NCBI GenBank assembly: GCA_031761405.1
Contig: JASEVX010000001.1
Span: 114,067,516 to 114,131,515 of the forward strand
From: Serripes groenlandicus
Taxonomy: Eukaryota > Mollusca > Bivalvia > Cardiida > Cardiidae
Direction of reading: 5' to 3'
Length of the DNA: 64,000 nt
Shown here: in pieces, positions 1-11,167 of the stretch
Numbering within the stretch: the first letter of the stretch is position 1
Layout of the letters: each line of letters starts with the position of its first letter
Position numbers and translations under genes: made by a program
Notes under the pieces: model-generated
Databases searched by the model: none
The model's input: the letters and a program-made list of their open reading frames with translations, nothing else
Told to the model about the DNA's origin: nothing

Positions 1-1690
1 CAAATCGATATTCAAATCGGTATTCGCTGTACTACATGGTCAGAAAGACAATATCATCATTTTACCGAATATCGACCTGGCTCTAAATTAAAATCGGGGT
101 TCGCCCTTCTACATGATCAGGAAGACGATAGCACCATTTTCACGAATATCGATCTGGCTCTATATTCAAATTGATATTCAAATCGGTATTCACTCTACTA
201 CATGTTCAGAAAAAAGATAGTACCATTTTCTCGAATATCGATCTGGCTCCATATTCAAATCGTTATTCAAATCTGTATTCGCTCTACTAGATGGTCAGAA
301 AGACAAAAGTACCATTTTACCGAATATCGACCTGGCTCTAAATTCAAATCGGTATTCGCTCTACAACATGTTCAGAAAAAAGATAGTACCATTTTCTCGA
401 ATATCGATCTGGCTCTATATTCAAATCGATATTGAAATCGGTATTCGCTCTACTAGATGGTCAGAAAGACAATAGCCCCATCTTACCGAATATCGACCTG
501 GCACTAAATTCAAATCGATATTCAAATCGGGGTTCGCCCTTCTACATGATAAGGACGACGATAGCACCCTTTTCACGAATATCGATCTGGCTCTATATTC
601 AAATCGATATTCAAATCGGTTTTTGCTGTACTACATGTTCAGAAAAAAGATAGCACCATTTTCTCGAATATCGATCTGGCTCCATATTCAAATCGATATT
701 CAAATCGGTATTCGCTATACTACATGGTCAGAAAGACAATAGCACCATTTTACCGAATATCGACCTGGCACTAAATTCAAATCGATATTCAAATCGGGGT
801 TCGCCCTTCTACATGATCAGGAAGGCGATATCACCATTTTCACGAATATCGACCTGGCTCTATATTCAAATCGGTATTCGCTCTACTACATAGTCAGAAC
901 GACAAAAGCACCATTTTACCGAATATCGACCTGGCACTAAATTCAAATCGATATTCAAATCGGGGTTCGCCCTTCTACATGATCAGGAAGGCGATATCAC
1001 CATTTTCACGAATATCGATCTGGCTCTATATTCAAATCGATATTGAAATCGGTATTCGCTCTACTACATGTTCAGAAATAAGATAGAACCATTTTCTCGA
1101 ATATCGATCTGGCTCCATATTCAAATCGGTAATCAAATCGGTATTCGCTCTCCTGCATGGTCAGAAAGACCATAGCACCATTTTACCGAATATCGACCTG
1201 GCACTAAATTCAAATCTTTATTCAAATCGGGGTTCGTCCTTCTACATGATTATGAAGACGATAGCACTATTTTCACGAATATCGATCTGGCTCTATATTC
1301 AAATCGATATTCAAATCGGTATTCGCTCTACTACATATTCATCAAAAAGATAGCATTATTTTCTCGAATATCGATCTGGCTCCATATTCAAATCGGTATT
1401 CAAATCGGTATTCGCTCTACTGCATGGTCAGAAAGACCATAGCACCATTTTACCGAATATCGACCTGGCACTAAATTCAAATCGATATTCAAATCGGGGT
1501 TCGCCATTCTACAGGATCAGGAAGACCATATAACCATTTTCACGAATATCGACCTGGCTCTATATTCAAATCGATATTGAAATCGGTATTCGCTCTACCA
1601 GATAGTCAGCAAAAAGATAGCACCATTTTCTCGAATATCGATCTGGCTCCATATTCAAATCGATATTCAAATCGGTATTCGTCATACTAA
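1..1690. repeat. 89-bp satellite array (ATTCAAATCG family)
   Basis: Tandem monomers of about 89 bp run from the window edge to about 1690. Successive CACCATTTT landmarks fall at 654, 743 and 832, exactly 89 bp apart; some monomers are about 12 bp shorter because one internal CGATATTCAAAT step is missing (832 to 909). Three monomer subtypes alternate, recognised by the bases after CACCATTTT (TACCG, CACG, TCTCG) and by ACATGGTCAG, ACATGATCAG or ACATGTTCAG. Short open frames here are by-products of the repeat. The array decays after about 1690 into a degenerate tail reaching about 1830. The left boundary lies outside the window. Confidence 0.93.
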
Positions 1691-2214
1691 ACAATGATGG
1701 TAACGTATATTTCAATGCGTAACAGAATTCACGAATCTGGTGCTGGCTCTATATTCGTTTTAGCTCTACATTCATATCGGTATTGAATATCGATTACCGA
1801 ATACCGAACTTCGTGCCAACTTCACATACCTGCCGCTTTTGACGTATATACAATTGTCAACATTTTGGAATTGGAACAAGGATATAAAGTGAAAGAAATA
1901 TAGAAAAAACCCTGGTCGTGTCATACCAAAGACTTTTAAAAAGTTTGAAAACGTATCCCGACTAGACCCCCAGGGTCGCGGGGATTACATTACGATATAT
2001 CCAACGGTGTTAGTAACTTAGGATAGATAAGAAAACATTAAAAACAACAAATATCTTTAAAAAAGATAAACGGCGATCTATGAGAAAACACTAAGAGATG
2101 ATATTTTGTCTTACTTATTAGAATGACAGAAAATAATAACGTTAACTATGTAATATTTGGTTTATAAATAGTTCATATATATACTTTGGTTTTGATATGA
2201 ATGAGATAGAGAAA

Positions 2215-2310
2215 AAAGCTTGCCTCTGCTGGGAAACGAACCACAAACCTTTCATTTGACAATCCAAGTCATCATCCATTTCACTAGCGCGACATGCCGT
2301 TAATCTGTTC
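2215..2310 (-). repeat. tRNA-like SINE head
   Basis: On the - strand a tRNA-like stretch carries a B-box-like GTGGTTCGTTTCCC, with an A-box-like GCGCTAGTG about 50 bases before it. This looks like the RNA polymerase III head of a degraded tRNA-derived SINE. No clear body or tail was identified, so the boundaries are approximate. Confidence 0.45.
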
Positions 2311-2542
2311 AAGGCCAAGCATTCAACACATGCCTGGAGATTACGCGAGGCTCCCAAGAAGTGTATTATGTAACACAGTAGAAGTTTCAATTGACGATAA
2401 ATAACTGAAAACTTATCATGTTTCAAAATTAATTAATATTTTGCTCTTAAATATTATATTTCATACGTTTTCACTGATTTTTTTCACTGAAATTTATTTC
2501 TTAAGGAAAACAATTAAAGGTTAGTATGCAGAACATTTCATT

Positions 2543-2551
2543 TTAAAACTT
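2543..2551. repeat. Left target-site duplication of foldback element
   Basis: TTAAAACTT here is repeated exactly at 6032-6040, immediately outside the other end of the element. Two more T residues match on the left of each copy, so the duplication is 9 bp, or up to 11 bp if two terminal bases are assigned to the target. Confidence 0.85.
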
Positions 2552-5500
2552 AAGTGTGTGAAGTTGGCAGAGCATTAGACGTTAGACATTAGACATTCAA
2601 AAAATATATTCGAATGTCTAATTAGACATTAGACATTCGATTAGACATTCAAAATATTCGAATGTCTAATTAGACATTAGACATTCGATTAGACATTCAG
2701 AAAAAATCGCAAATTTTAAATATCGAATGTCTAATTAGACATTAGACATTCGATTAGACATTCGCAAGTTACAAGATCTATAACCCAAATTCGTCGTAGG
2801 TCATTGTACATGCAAAAAACGAATGTCTAATTGGTCAGTTAGACATTAGACATTCGATTAGACATTCGCAATTTAAGAGATTTAGGTACCAGATCAGTCG
2901 GAGGTCAATGTACAATAAAAAAAACGAATGTCTAATTGGTCAGTTAGACATTAGACATTCGATTAGACATTCGCAAATTACTATACTTAGGTTCCAAATT
3001 CGTCAGAGATCAATGTACATTCAAAAAACGAATGTCTAATTGGTCAGTTAGACATTAGACATTCGATTAGACATTCGCAAATTAAGAGATTTAGGTACCA
3101 AATTAGTCGGAGGTCATTGTACATACAAAAAACGAATGTCTAATTGGTCAGTTAGACATTAGACATTCGATTAGACATTCGGAAATTACTATACTTAGGT
3201 TCCAAATTCGTCAGAGATCAATGTACATTCAAAAAACGAATGTCTAATTGGTCAGTTAGACATTAGACATTCGATTAGACATTCGCAAATTAAGAGATTT
3301 AGGTACCAAATTAGTCGGAGGTCATTGTACATACAAAAAACGAATGTCTAATTGGTCAGTTAGACATTAGACATTCGATTAGACATTCGCAAATTAAGAT
3401 ATTTAGGTACCAAATTCGTCGGAGGTCATTGTACATGCAAAAAACGAATGTCTAATTGGTCAGTTAGACATTAGACATTCGATTAGACATTCGGAAAATA
3501 CGATATTTAGGTACCAAATTCGTCGGAGGTCATTGTACATGCAAAAAACGAATATCTAATTGGTCAGTTAGACATTAGACATTCGATTAGACATTCGCAA
3601 ATTAAGAGATTTAGGTACCAAATTAGTCGGAGGTCATTGTACATACAAAAAACGAATGTCTAATTGGTCAGTTAGACATTAGACATTCGATTAGACATTC
3701 GCAAATTAAGAGATTAAGGTACCAAATTCGTCGGAGGTCATTGTACATGCACAAAACGAATGTCTAATTGGTCAGTTAGACATTAGACATTCGATTAGAC
3801 ATTCGCAAATTAAGAGATTTAGGTACCAAATTAGTCGGAGGTCATTGTACATACAAAAAACGAATGTCTAATTGGTCAGTTAGACATTAGACATTCGATT
3901 AGACATTCGGAAAATACGATATTTAGGTACCAAATTCGTCGGAGGTCATTGTACATGCAAAAAACGAATGTCTAATTGGTCAGTTAGACATTAGACATTC
4001 GATTAGACATTCGCAAATTAAGAGATTTAGGTACCAAATTAGTCGGAGGTCATTGTACATGCAAAAAACGAATGTCTAATTGGTCAGTTAGACATTAGAC
4101 ATTCGATTAGACATTCGATATTTTTTTTCTTTTGGACACTAGACATTCGCAAATGAAAAAAAAAAAAATCGAATGTCTAACCGAATGTCCAATGTCTAAT
4201 TAGACATTCGATTTTTTTTTTTTTTTTTTTCATTTGCGATTGTCTAATCGAATGTCAAGTGTTTAAAAAAAAAAAAAAAAAAAAGTCGAATGTCTAATTA
4301 GACATTAGACATTCGATTAGACATTCGATTTTTTTCATTTTTGTGTTTGTTTTTTTGCGTCTAATCGAATGTCTAGTGTATAAAAAAAAAAAAAAAAAAA
4401 AATCGAATGTCTAATTAGACATTAGACATTCGATTTTTTTCATTTTTGTGTTTGTTTATTTGCGTCTAATCGAATGTCAAGTGTTTAAAAAAAAAAAAAA
4501 AAAAAAGTCGAATGTCTAATTAGACATTAGACATTCGATTAGACATTCGATTTTTTTTTTTTTTTCATTTGCGATTGTCTAATCGAATGTCAAGTGTTTA
4601 AAAAAAAAAAAAGAAAAAAAGTCGAATGTCTAATTAGACATTAGACATTCGATTAGACATTCGATTTTTTCATTTTTGTGTTTGTTTTTTTGCGTCTAAT
4701 CGAATGTCTAGTGTATAAAAAAAAATAAAAAAAAATCGAATGTCTAATTAGACATTAGACATTCGATTAGACATTCGATTTTTTTCATTTTTGTGTTTGT
4801 TTATTTGCGTCTAATCGAATGTCAAGTGTTTAAAAAAAAAAAAAAAAAAATCGAATGTCTAATTAGACATTAGACATTCGATTAGACATTCGATTTTTTT
4901 TTTTTTTTTTTTTTCATTTGCGATAATCGAATCTCTAGTGTAAAAAAAATTCGATTAGACATTCGACTTTTTTTATTATTTTTTTTATTTGCGAATGTCT
5001 AATCGAATGTCAAGTGTTTTTTAAAAAAAAAAGCGAATGTCTAATTAGACATTAGACATTCGATTTTTTTTTTTTAGTTTATTTGCGTCTAATCGAATGT
5101 CTAGTGTCTAAAAAAAAAAAAAAAAAAAAAGTCGAATGTCTAATTAGACATTGGACATTCGGTTAGACATTCGATTTTTTTTTTTTTTCATTTGCGAATG
5201 TCTTATCGAAGGTCTAGTGTCCAAAACAAAAAAAATATCGTATTTTCTGAATGTCTAATCGAATGTCTAATGTCTAATTGACCAATTAGACATTCGTTTT
5301 TTGCATGTACAATGACCTCCGACTAATTTGGTACCTAAATCTCTTAATTTGCGAATGTCTAATCGAATGTCTAATGTCTAACTGACCAATTAGACATTCG
5401 TTTTTTGTATGTACAATGACCTCCGACTAATTTGGTACCTAAATCTCTTAATTTGCGAATGTCTAATCGAATGTCTAATGTCTAACTGACCAATTAGACA

Positions 5501-6031
5501 TTCGTTTTTTGAATGTACATTGATCTCTGACGAATTTGGAACCTAAGTATAGTAATTTGCGAATGTCTAATCGAATGTCTAATGTCTAACTGACCAATTA
5601 GACATTCGTTTTTTTTATTGTACATTGACCTCCGACTGATCTGGTACCTAAATCTCTTAAATTGCGAATGTCTAATCGAATGTCTAATGTCTAACTGACC
5701 AATTAGACATTCGTTTTTTGCATGTACAATGACCTACGACGAATTTGGGTTATAGATCTTGTAACTTGCGAATGTCTAATCGAATGTCTAATGTCTAATT
5801 AGACATTCGATATTTAAAATTTGCGATTTTTTCTGAATGTCTAATCGAATGTCTAATGTCTAATTAGACATTCGAATATTTTTTGAATGTCTAATCGAAT
5901 GTCTAATGTCTAATTAGACATTCGAATATTTTGAATGTCTAATCGAATGTCTAATGTCTAATTAGACATTCGAATATTTTTTTTGAATGTCTAATGTCTA
6001 ACGTCTAATGCTCTGCCAACTTCACACACTT
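2552..6031. mobile_element. Foldback (FB-like) transposon with tandem-repeat inverted arms
   Basis: A 3480-bp element starts AAGTGTGTGAAGTTGGCAGA and ends with the exact reverse complement; the terminal inverted repeats are perfect for at least 47 bp. The left arm (2552 to about 4118) contains 13 tandem units of about 104 bp. Each unit has the inverted cluster TTAGACATTAGACATTCG plus a unique spacer (AAGAGATTTAGGTACC... type). The right arm (about 5245-6031) holds five units in reverse orientation. The centre is a series of smaller inverted repeats separated by A and T runs. A 9-bp direct duplication flanks it. This layout is that of foldback elements such as Drosophila FB (long inverted repeats made of tandem repeats, 9-bp target duplication). 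No transposase frame exists, so it must be non-autonomous. Confidence 0.88.
4119..5244. repeat. Central A/T-tract palindrome region of the foldback element
   Basis: Units of roughly 100-125 bp alternate a run of T, a CATTTTTGTGTTTGTTT or CATTTGCG spacer, a TAATCGAATGTCTAGTG block, a run of A, and the inverted pair GAATGTCTAATTAGACATT. Each unit is itself a near-perfect hairpin, so the centre is a string of cruciform-prone modules with homopolymers up to about 20 bp. The outermost parts, GGACACTAGACATTCGCAAATG near 4134 and its complement near 5200, show that the arms' symmetry continues inward. Confidence 0.85.
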
Positions 6032-6040
6032 TTAAAACTT
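6032..6040. repeat. Right target-site duplication of foldback element
   Basis: TTAAAACTT, identical to 2543-2551, directly follows the right terminus CACACACTT. The match identifies the insertion as transposition and not as a rearranged satellite. Confidence 0.85.
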
Positions 6041-7470
6041 CACCTTATTAGTTCCTCTCATGGGATCGCCAACTTAACTATGAACAAATCAAAACGTTTT
6101 ATTTCCTTTATTTCTTCAACATTATTCATTAAATACAACATTTGATTGCTCTACAATCTAGATAATTTGTTTAACATCTAGGTCAAAACCCACGTTAATC
6201 AGCTATCGCCGAAAAAGACCGAAAAAGGAGAAATTTTGCCAATGTTTTGTGAAGACAATCTTCCACAAACATTCTCTGTATTTATCAAGATTTCTGTTCG
6301 TTTATCCAGATACATGCAGTTTATACTTTTAAATGTTTTGAAACAAAGTATTATAAGGTTATGTGTGACGAATGAAGATCCAAAAGTTCAGGTACTGAGC
6401 GTTTCAACAAGATGCCACTAAGTACAGATGTCTTACTTAATACAGAGAGTCTATATATCACTTTAGTATAAATACAATTAGACAACGTGACATGAAACTC
6501 TATTTATTTATAATGGGACTTCTCTACGCGTTAGCAGAGGGGCAAAAAATAAGAGTCAATTGCAATCGCTAAATTACTTCAAAACTTTGGACACGACATA
6601 CAAGAAATGGCCTCGACGCTTTACGTAGAACAGAAACCTATTTTAAAATAAGTGTGGGTAAATGAGAAACAATTTCTGTTTTTGACAGGTTTTTCAAAGC
6701 ATACGATTTGATGACACAGTTAGAGTATCCTTCGCGTATCATTTAAATCCACGTAATGCGATACGGTAGCCAGACGACAGCTTTAACCCCAGAGTCTCCG
6801 TGATTTCATCTTCTTAAAACTGGCGGGTTTATGCGACAAACCTCCTTCCTCTATTGGAGACTTAGAAAGCAACTAAAAGTGTATTCAGAGTGTTCTTACA
6901 CACCGATTGTTCGGCGAGTTCTAGTCAGAAGCTGTAATTTGATTGGTTGATTCGGCTATCACATAACCGAATGCTAGGTTTGAACTTGTCATGATCGCGC
7001 TAAAATACTTCTGACAAACATTATTGGTGTTTAGATCCGATTAATTGTATTGGAATCGCATACAGATATTGTTCTTCTCAACTTATCAATTACGCTATTA
7101 TCGAAGACAAGTGGTGCAATTGTAAAGTGTCGACCTCTTGTACAAAATGTTCCGGGTCCGAATCACGTGCTGAGCGTGTGCTTCCACACAAACGACGCGA
7201 GAAACGGCTGTGTCTCAAGGACGCAGAAATAGAGTGCGATTTATATAACCTGACAGTTTGTCAATCAACGTAAAAATGGTTGTTTTCACCGAAACGCGGT
7301 CCATATAATACTCAGGTAACAAGAATGAAACGGCTTTTTTAATAGGTCCATTTTTTTCTCCGATGCAACCATTCATTTTTAAACAGTTTCAAAGGTTAAG
7401 TGTCGAGCGAAATTAACGACATATGAGACATGGTGACCTGCACCTGTAATAACGTAACCAACTTATGTCG
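6041..7470. other. Apparently unique non-coding stretch
   Basis: No gene, clear repeat or RNA gene seen. Open frames at 6236-6421 and 7050-7232 are under 62 codons, have no recognisable domain and are taken as chance. Confidence 0.5.
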
Positions 7471-7471
7471 T

Positions 7472-7690
7472 GCCGCGATAGCTCAGTCGATAACAACGAG
7501 GGCTATCAAATCAGGGATCGTAGGTTCAAACCCCGTCTGGGTCTTTCAATCATTTCGTATAGTCTGGGTTGGAAGGTAGCCAGTAGTAACCTGTCACCTT
7601 TGAATTACTTTGGGTTCTACAAAACCAGGAAAAAACACTGGCCATTCCTGGTCTTGTTTACTTTGCGTTTTGGCATCAGGTAAGATAACA
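7472..7690 (+). repeat. tRNA-derived SINE
   Basis: The head has an A box (TAGCTCAGTCGATAAC) and a B box (GGTTCAAACCCC) at tRNA-like spacing. A body of about 150 bp follows, including GGAAGGTAGCCAGTAG and AAAACCAGGAAAAAACACTGG. Similar CCAGTTGCTTGGGAAGA and AAACCAGGAA stretches occur in the SINEs at 15011 and 61268. The 219-bp open frame through it is not a gene. Confidence 0.6.
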
Positions 7691-7914
7691 TTGACGAACG
7701 AACTAGTGGGACTACATATTGTTTGTTGTCAGAATAATATTAAGGGAAATTCGGAATATTGGTGAACAAAGAAGACTCTGTGGTAAGTGTATGCGTATAA
7801 ACACGCAAACTATAAACAAATTGTTCCACACATTTTGCTACACTAGGAAAAGATAAAGACTTTGTTTGTGTTGTGTTTTATACTGCTTTACATTTTTTAG
7901 TTAGGTCACTTAGT

Positions 7915-8128
7915 TTCCTGGGTAAGTTACCAGTACTTCTGGTACTTTTATCCTGACATCGGCGAGCTAGTGACATAGTCCTAATGCTAACCCAACAACC
8001 CTGAGCGAAAAGGAAGGAAATCGCTTTCTACCATTTATAAAGTATTTGGTTCGACCAGGCCGGGGATTGAACCCGTGACCTCCCGCATCCGAGGCAGGCG
8101 CTCTGCCACTACATCGCCGAGCCGGTTA
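7915..8128 (-). repeat. tRNA-derived SINE, GTAGTGGCAGAGCG-headed family
   Basis: On the - strand the head reads GATGTAGTGGCAGAGCG (A box) and CGGGTTCAATCCCC (B box), followed by ACCAAATACTTTATAAATGG and a body. The same head plus AAATACTTTA linker recurs at 46110-46250 (-), 56470-56570 (-) and 16857-16950 (+), defining one SINE family in the window. Confidence 0.65.
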
Positions 8129-8253
8129 GTAAATATAAAGAGACATTATTCGATATCTTTGAAAGCACGCGGTGCTAATCTCACTAGAAACAAATTGTTT
8201 ATCATCTATACCATTGATCTAACGCATGGTGAACACATCAAGGTCTGTCCCTT

Positions 8254-8481
8254 TTAACCCTTTCCCTCATACTACAATTCTGCAGCAGACGACTTTGAAC
8301 ATATTTTGACAAAAAATAGAAAATCTCTATAATTGAATGGATAACCTATGACTAAATGTGGAAAACATTGTGGCAAAAGGAGAAATTGCACGTTTTGTGC
8401 AATTTCTTCTTTTGTCACTATGTTTTCAAAAACCTGTCTGCTGTAGAGGTCGGAAATCGTCTATATGAGGGAAAGGGTTAA
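8254..8481. mobile_element. MITE family A, complete copy
   Basis: Bounded by TTAA at both ends (8254-8257 and 8478-8481), with inverted ends CCCTTTCCCTCATA and TATGAGGGAAAGGG. Internal inverted pairs GCAGCAGACGACTTT and AAATTGCACGTTTTGTGCAATTT make the element one long imperfect hairpin of 228 bp. TTAA target duplication with CCC-starting ends is the piggyBac superfamily signature, so this is probably a piggyBac-derived MITE. It has no coding capacity. Confidence 0.85.
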
Positions 8482-9006
8482 ATGTTATTTTTGATATAGT
8501 ATTGAATGGCGTTCACATCTTCTGTGAGGACATCTACGGCCAAGAATAAACGTGTGAATGATTATTGAGACCAGTTAAACATTGCTAGAAAAAGAGGAAT
8601 TCGTCAGCCAGGCATACTATTAAACTACCACATTTATTTTCTTAAAACGTCCTGTGTGTGATAGCGTTAATTGTTGTCTGTATCAGGAAAATATATAGTG
8701 GTAAGATTTACAGATTTCGATTTCATAGAAACAGGAATGAACAGGAATCAAAGTTCACTTACTAATGCACAGACGAAAGGGTTGTTGATACGAAGAGGCC
8801 AAGTTTAAAATTGTCAAACAATAACACAGTCAAGCACTTACGACCCATGTACCACATAAACCCCCAACGTCCTTTTAAAATGTCAAAAAAGCAATTTTAC
8901 TTCTTCCGTTTACAAATGTTACGACATTTTTTTTCTATCTGTGCGTGATATTTACTTATCTTAGTACATAGGACGTCGTGGCATACTCAATAGTCACAAA
9001 CATTTT

Positions 9007-9267
9007 AGCCGTTTCATGAGAAAACCAACATTATGGACTCTGCATTAAGTATCGACCCGGACCAGCCTAAGCATGCCGCGCAGGCTAACCCGTACAGACA
9101 CATTTCGCCTCCTGTGGATTTTCTGTTTCAGGAGTCATTAATATATACTTCTATCCCCCTAAGACGGAATGTGTCGGCCCGGATTAGCCTGCGCGGGCTG
9201 CGCAGAATGAGCTGGGTCAATACATTACGCAACGTCCGTAATGTTGGTTTTCTCGTGGAACGGCTCG
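9007..9267 (+). mobile_element. Palindromic element family P
   Basis: An element of about 260 bp with inverted ends (GCCGTTTCATGAGAAAACCA and the complement ending CGTGGAACGGC). Two inner blocks, CGACCCGGACCAGCCTAAGC and CGCGGGCTGCGCAG, are related by inversion. The middle CTGTGGATTTTCTGTTTCAG gives orientation. It is repeated at least 13 more times in the window. Open frames on both strands are artefacts of its GC-rich palindromes. Confidence 0.8.
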
Positions 9268-9863
9268 TTTTTATTATAGTCTGTACGCTAAAGCCACGTG
9301 CGGAACTCAATTACCGACTGACGGATTGGCGCCTTTTTCAACATTAATTCAGCTGTATCCCCACTTTCTCAAACCAGAACTCTACACAATAGTCTTATTA
9401 AGCAAGAAATATCTTTCCATAATTATATTCTTCAGCGATTCCTTGTTTGGAGATGAATTGTTTAGATTTTAATAAATGGACTGCTTGCACAACTGAATAA
9501 AAAAAAAGCAGCCACAATGTATCCTCTGCTATCAAGAATATAATTATGTGTAGCCCTATTGAAATATAACGCGTAAGTAAAATAATATAAACAGAAACAA
9601 CTGCTACTCCGTTTTAAATGACGCGATTATATATCTGATTAATTCCAAAACGGCGTATCAACATCTGGTAAGATCGCCTTTTTGGACCCGTTTGGAGATG
9701 GGTTATCTCGTTCCAGTGTCACTAAAAAGTGAGTTATGTAACACTGGTCGATATAAAAGGGCGTACGTTTGAATCGTAATTGGTGATTTTTTGTGTGTGT
9801 GTGTGTCGTAAATATCACGAATGGAAAGGGCAGTGTTAGTGGAAATCAGCCGCGTCTGATCAT
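9268..9863. other. Non-coding stretch before the minisatellite
   Basis: No gene seen. A short TG run (about 9790-9806) lies near the end. Confidence 0.45.
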
Positions 9864-10655
9864 CATGTGGTCTTGTTGCATCTTCGTCATGTGGTCTTGT
9901 TGCATCTTCGTCATGTGGCCTTGTTGCATCTTCGTCATGTGGTCTTGTTGCGTCTTCGTCATGTGGTCTTGTTGCATCTTCGTCATGTGGTCTTGTTGCA
10001 TCTTCGTCATGTGGTCTTGTTGCGTCTTCGTCATGTGGTCTTGTTGCATCTTCGTCATGTGGTCTTGTTGCGTCTTCGTCATGTGGTCTTGTTGCATCTT
10101 CGTCATGTGGTCTTGTTGCATCTTCGTCATGTGGTCTTGTTGCGTCTTCGTCATGTGGTCTTGTTGCATCTTCGTCATGTGGTCTTGTTGCATCTTCGTC
10201 ATGTGGTCTTGTTGCGTCTTCGTCATGTGGTCTTGTTGCGTCTTCGTCTTGTGGTCTTGTTGCGTCTTCGTCATGTGGTTTTGTTGCATCTTCGTCATGT
10301 GGTCTTGTTGCATCTTCGTCATGTGGTCTTGTTGCATCTTCGTCATGTGGTCTTGTTGCATCTTCGTCATGTGGTCTTGTTGCGTCTTCTTCATGTGGTA
10401 TTGTTGTATCTTCGTCATGTGGTCTTGTTGTATCTTCGTCATGTGGTCTTTTTGCATCTTCGTCATGTGGTCTTGTTGCATCTTCGTCATGTTGTCTTGT
10501 TGCATCTTCGTCATGTGGTCTTGTTGCATCTTCGTCATGTGGTCTTTTTGCATCTTCATCATGTGGTGTTGTTATATCTTCGTCATGTGGTCTTGTTGCA
10601 TCTTCGTCATGTGGTCTTGTTGCGTCTTCGTCATGTGGTCTTGTTGCATCTTCGA
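9864..10655. repeat. 24-bp minisatellite, 33 units
   Basis: Unit CATGTGGTCTTGTTGCATCTTCGT repeats 33 times with substitutions only: first and last unit starts (9864 and 10632) are exactly 32 x 24 bp apart. Because 24 is a multiple of three, several frames on both strands stay open through it (peptide repeats MWSCCIFV, VLLHLRHV and DHMTKMQQ). None has a credible start context or flanking coding sequence, so I treat these as repeat artefacts. Variants concentrate at one position (GCATC versus GCGTC) and toward the right end. Confidence 0.93.
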
Positions 10656-10716
10656 ACAGTGAAACCTCGGGTGAGCCTGTGCGCGAATTCAGCTACACCA
10701 AAGCCTTCACTGAGGT

Positions 10717-11167
10717 ATAAACTCTTTCAGCGCCATTGGCAATATTGGGGTTTATTTGCAAACAATACAGATTCAGGTGAGTCAGCTCGAAACGAGCTGT
10801 CTCACCCGAAATCAGCAGTGTTTGCTTTTAAGTTATTAAAATATTACCAAAACTCTTATTATATATTAAATGATTAATGGAGACGCCTGATTTTAACCCT
10901 TTCCCTCATATAGACGCTTTCTGACGACTCTGCAGCAGATGGCTTTTTGAAAACATAGTGACAAAAGAAGAAATTGTACAAAACGTGCAATCTCTCCTTT
11001 TGACACAATGTTTTCCACTTTTTGTCATAGGTTATCCATTCAATTACAGAGATTTTCTATTTTTTGACAAAATATGTTCAAAGTCGTCTGCTGCAAAATT
11101 ATCGTATGAGGGAAAGGGTTAAACTAGGAAGAGTCTACTTTAAACAATTGGGCGCTGGAAAGGTTAA
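10717..11167. mobile_element. MITE family B, interrupted by a family A insertion
   Basis: The left part runs from ATAAACTCTTTCAGCGCC to 10892 and the right part from 11123 (AGTCTACTTTAAACAATTG...GGCGCTGGAAAGGTTAA) to 11167. Together they match the intact B copies at 46693 and 49235. The central motif AGTCAGCTCGAAACGAGCTGTCTCAC is a hairpin. The element was split by the family A copy at 10893-11122. Confidence 0.82.
10893..11122. mobile_element. MITE family A nested inside family B
   Basis: TTAA at 10893-10896 and 11119-11122 flank CCCTTTCCCTCATATAGACG and its inverted partner ending ATGAGGGAAAGGG. All landmark blocks are present (CTGCAGCAGA, GAAATTGTACAAAACGTGCAA, GTCGTCTGCTGCA). The A copy sits at a TTAA within the B element, so the A insertion is the younger event here. 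Confidence 0.88.

Noticed and set aside
2770..6000. CRISPR-like array (regular repeats with spacers)
   Set aside because: The spacers are themselves repeated, the array is inverted at its centre and a target duplication flanks it. The genome is eukaryotic.
9033..9347. 104-codon frame and the similar frames at 23571-24389, 31190-31396 and 50069-50281
   Set aside because: All are translations of palindromic element P, whose GC-rich blocks lack stops in several frames.
9793..10877. Long open frames (up to 336 codons) on both strands through the 24-bp repeat
   Set aside because: The period is a multiple of three, so frames without a stop in one unit stay open in all. No homology, domain or flanking coding sequence supports a protein.
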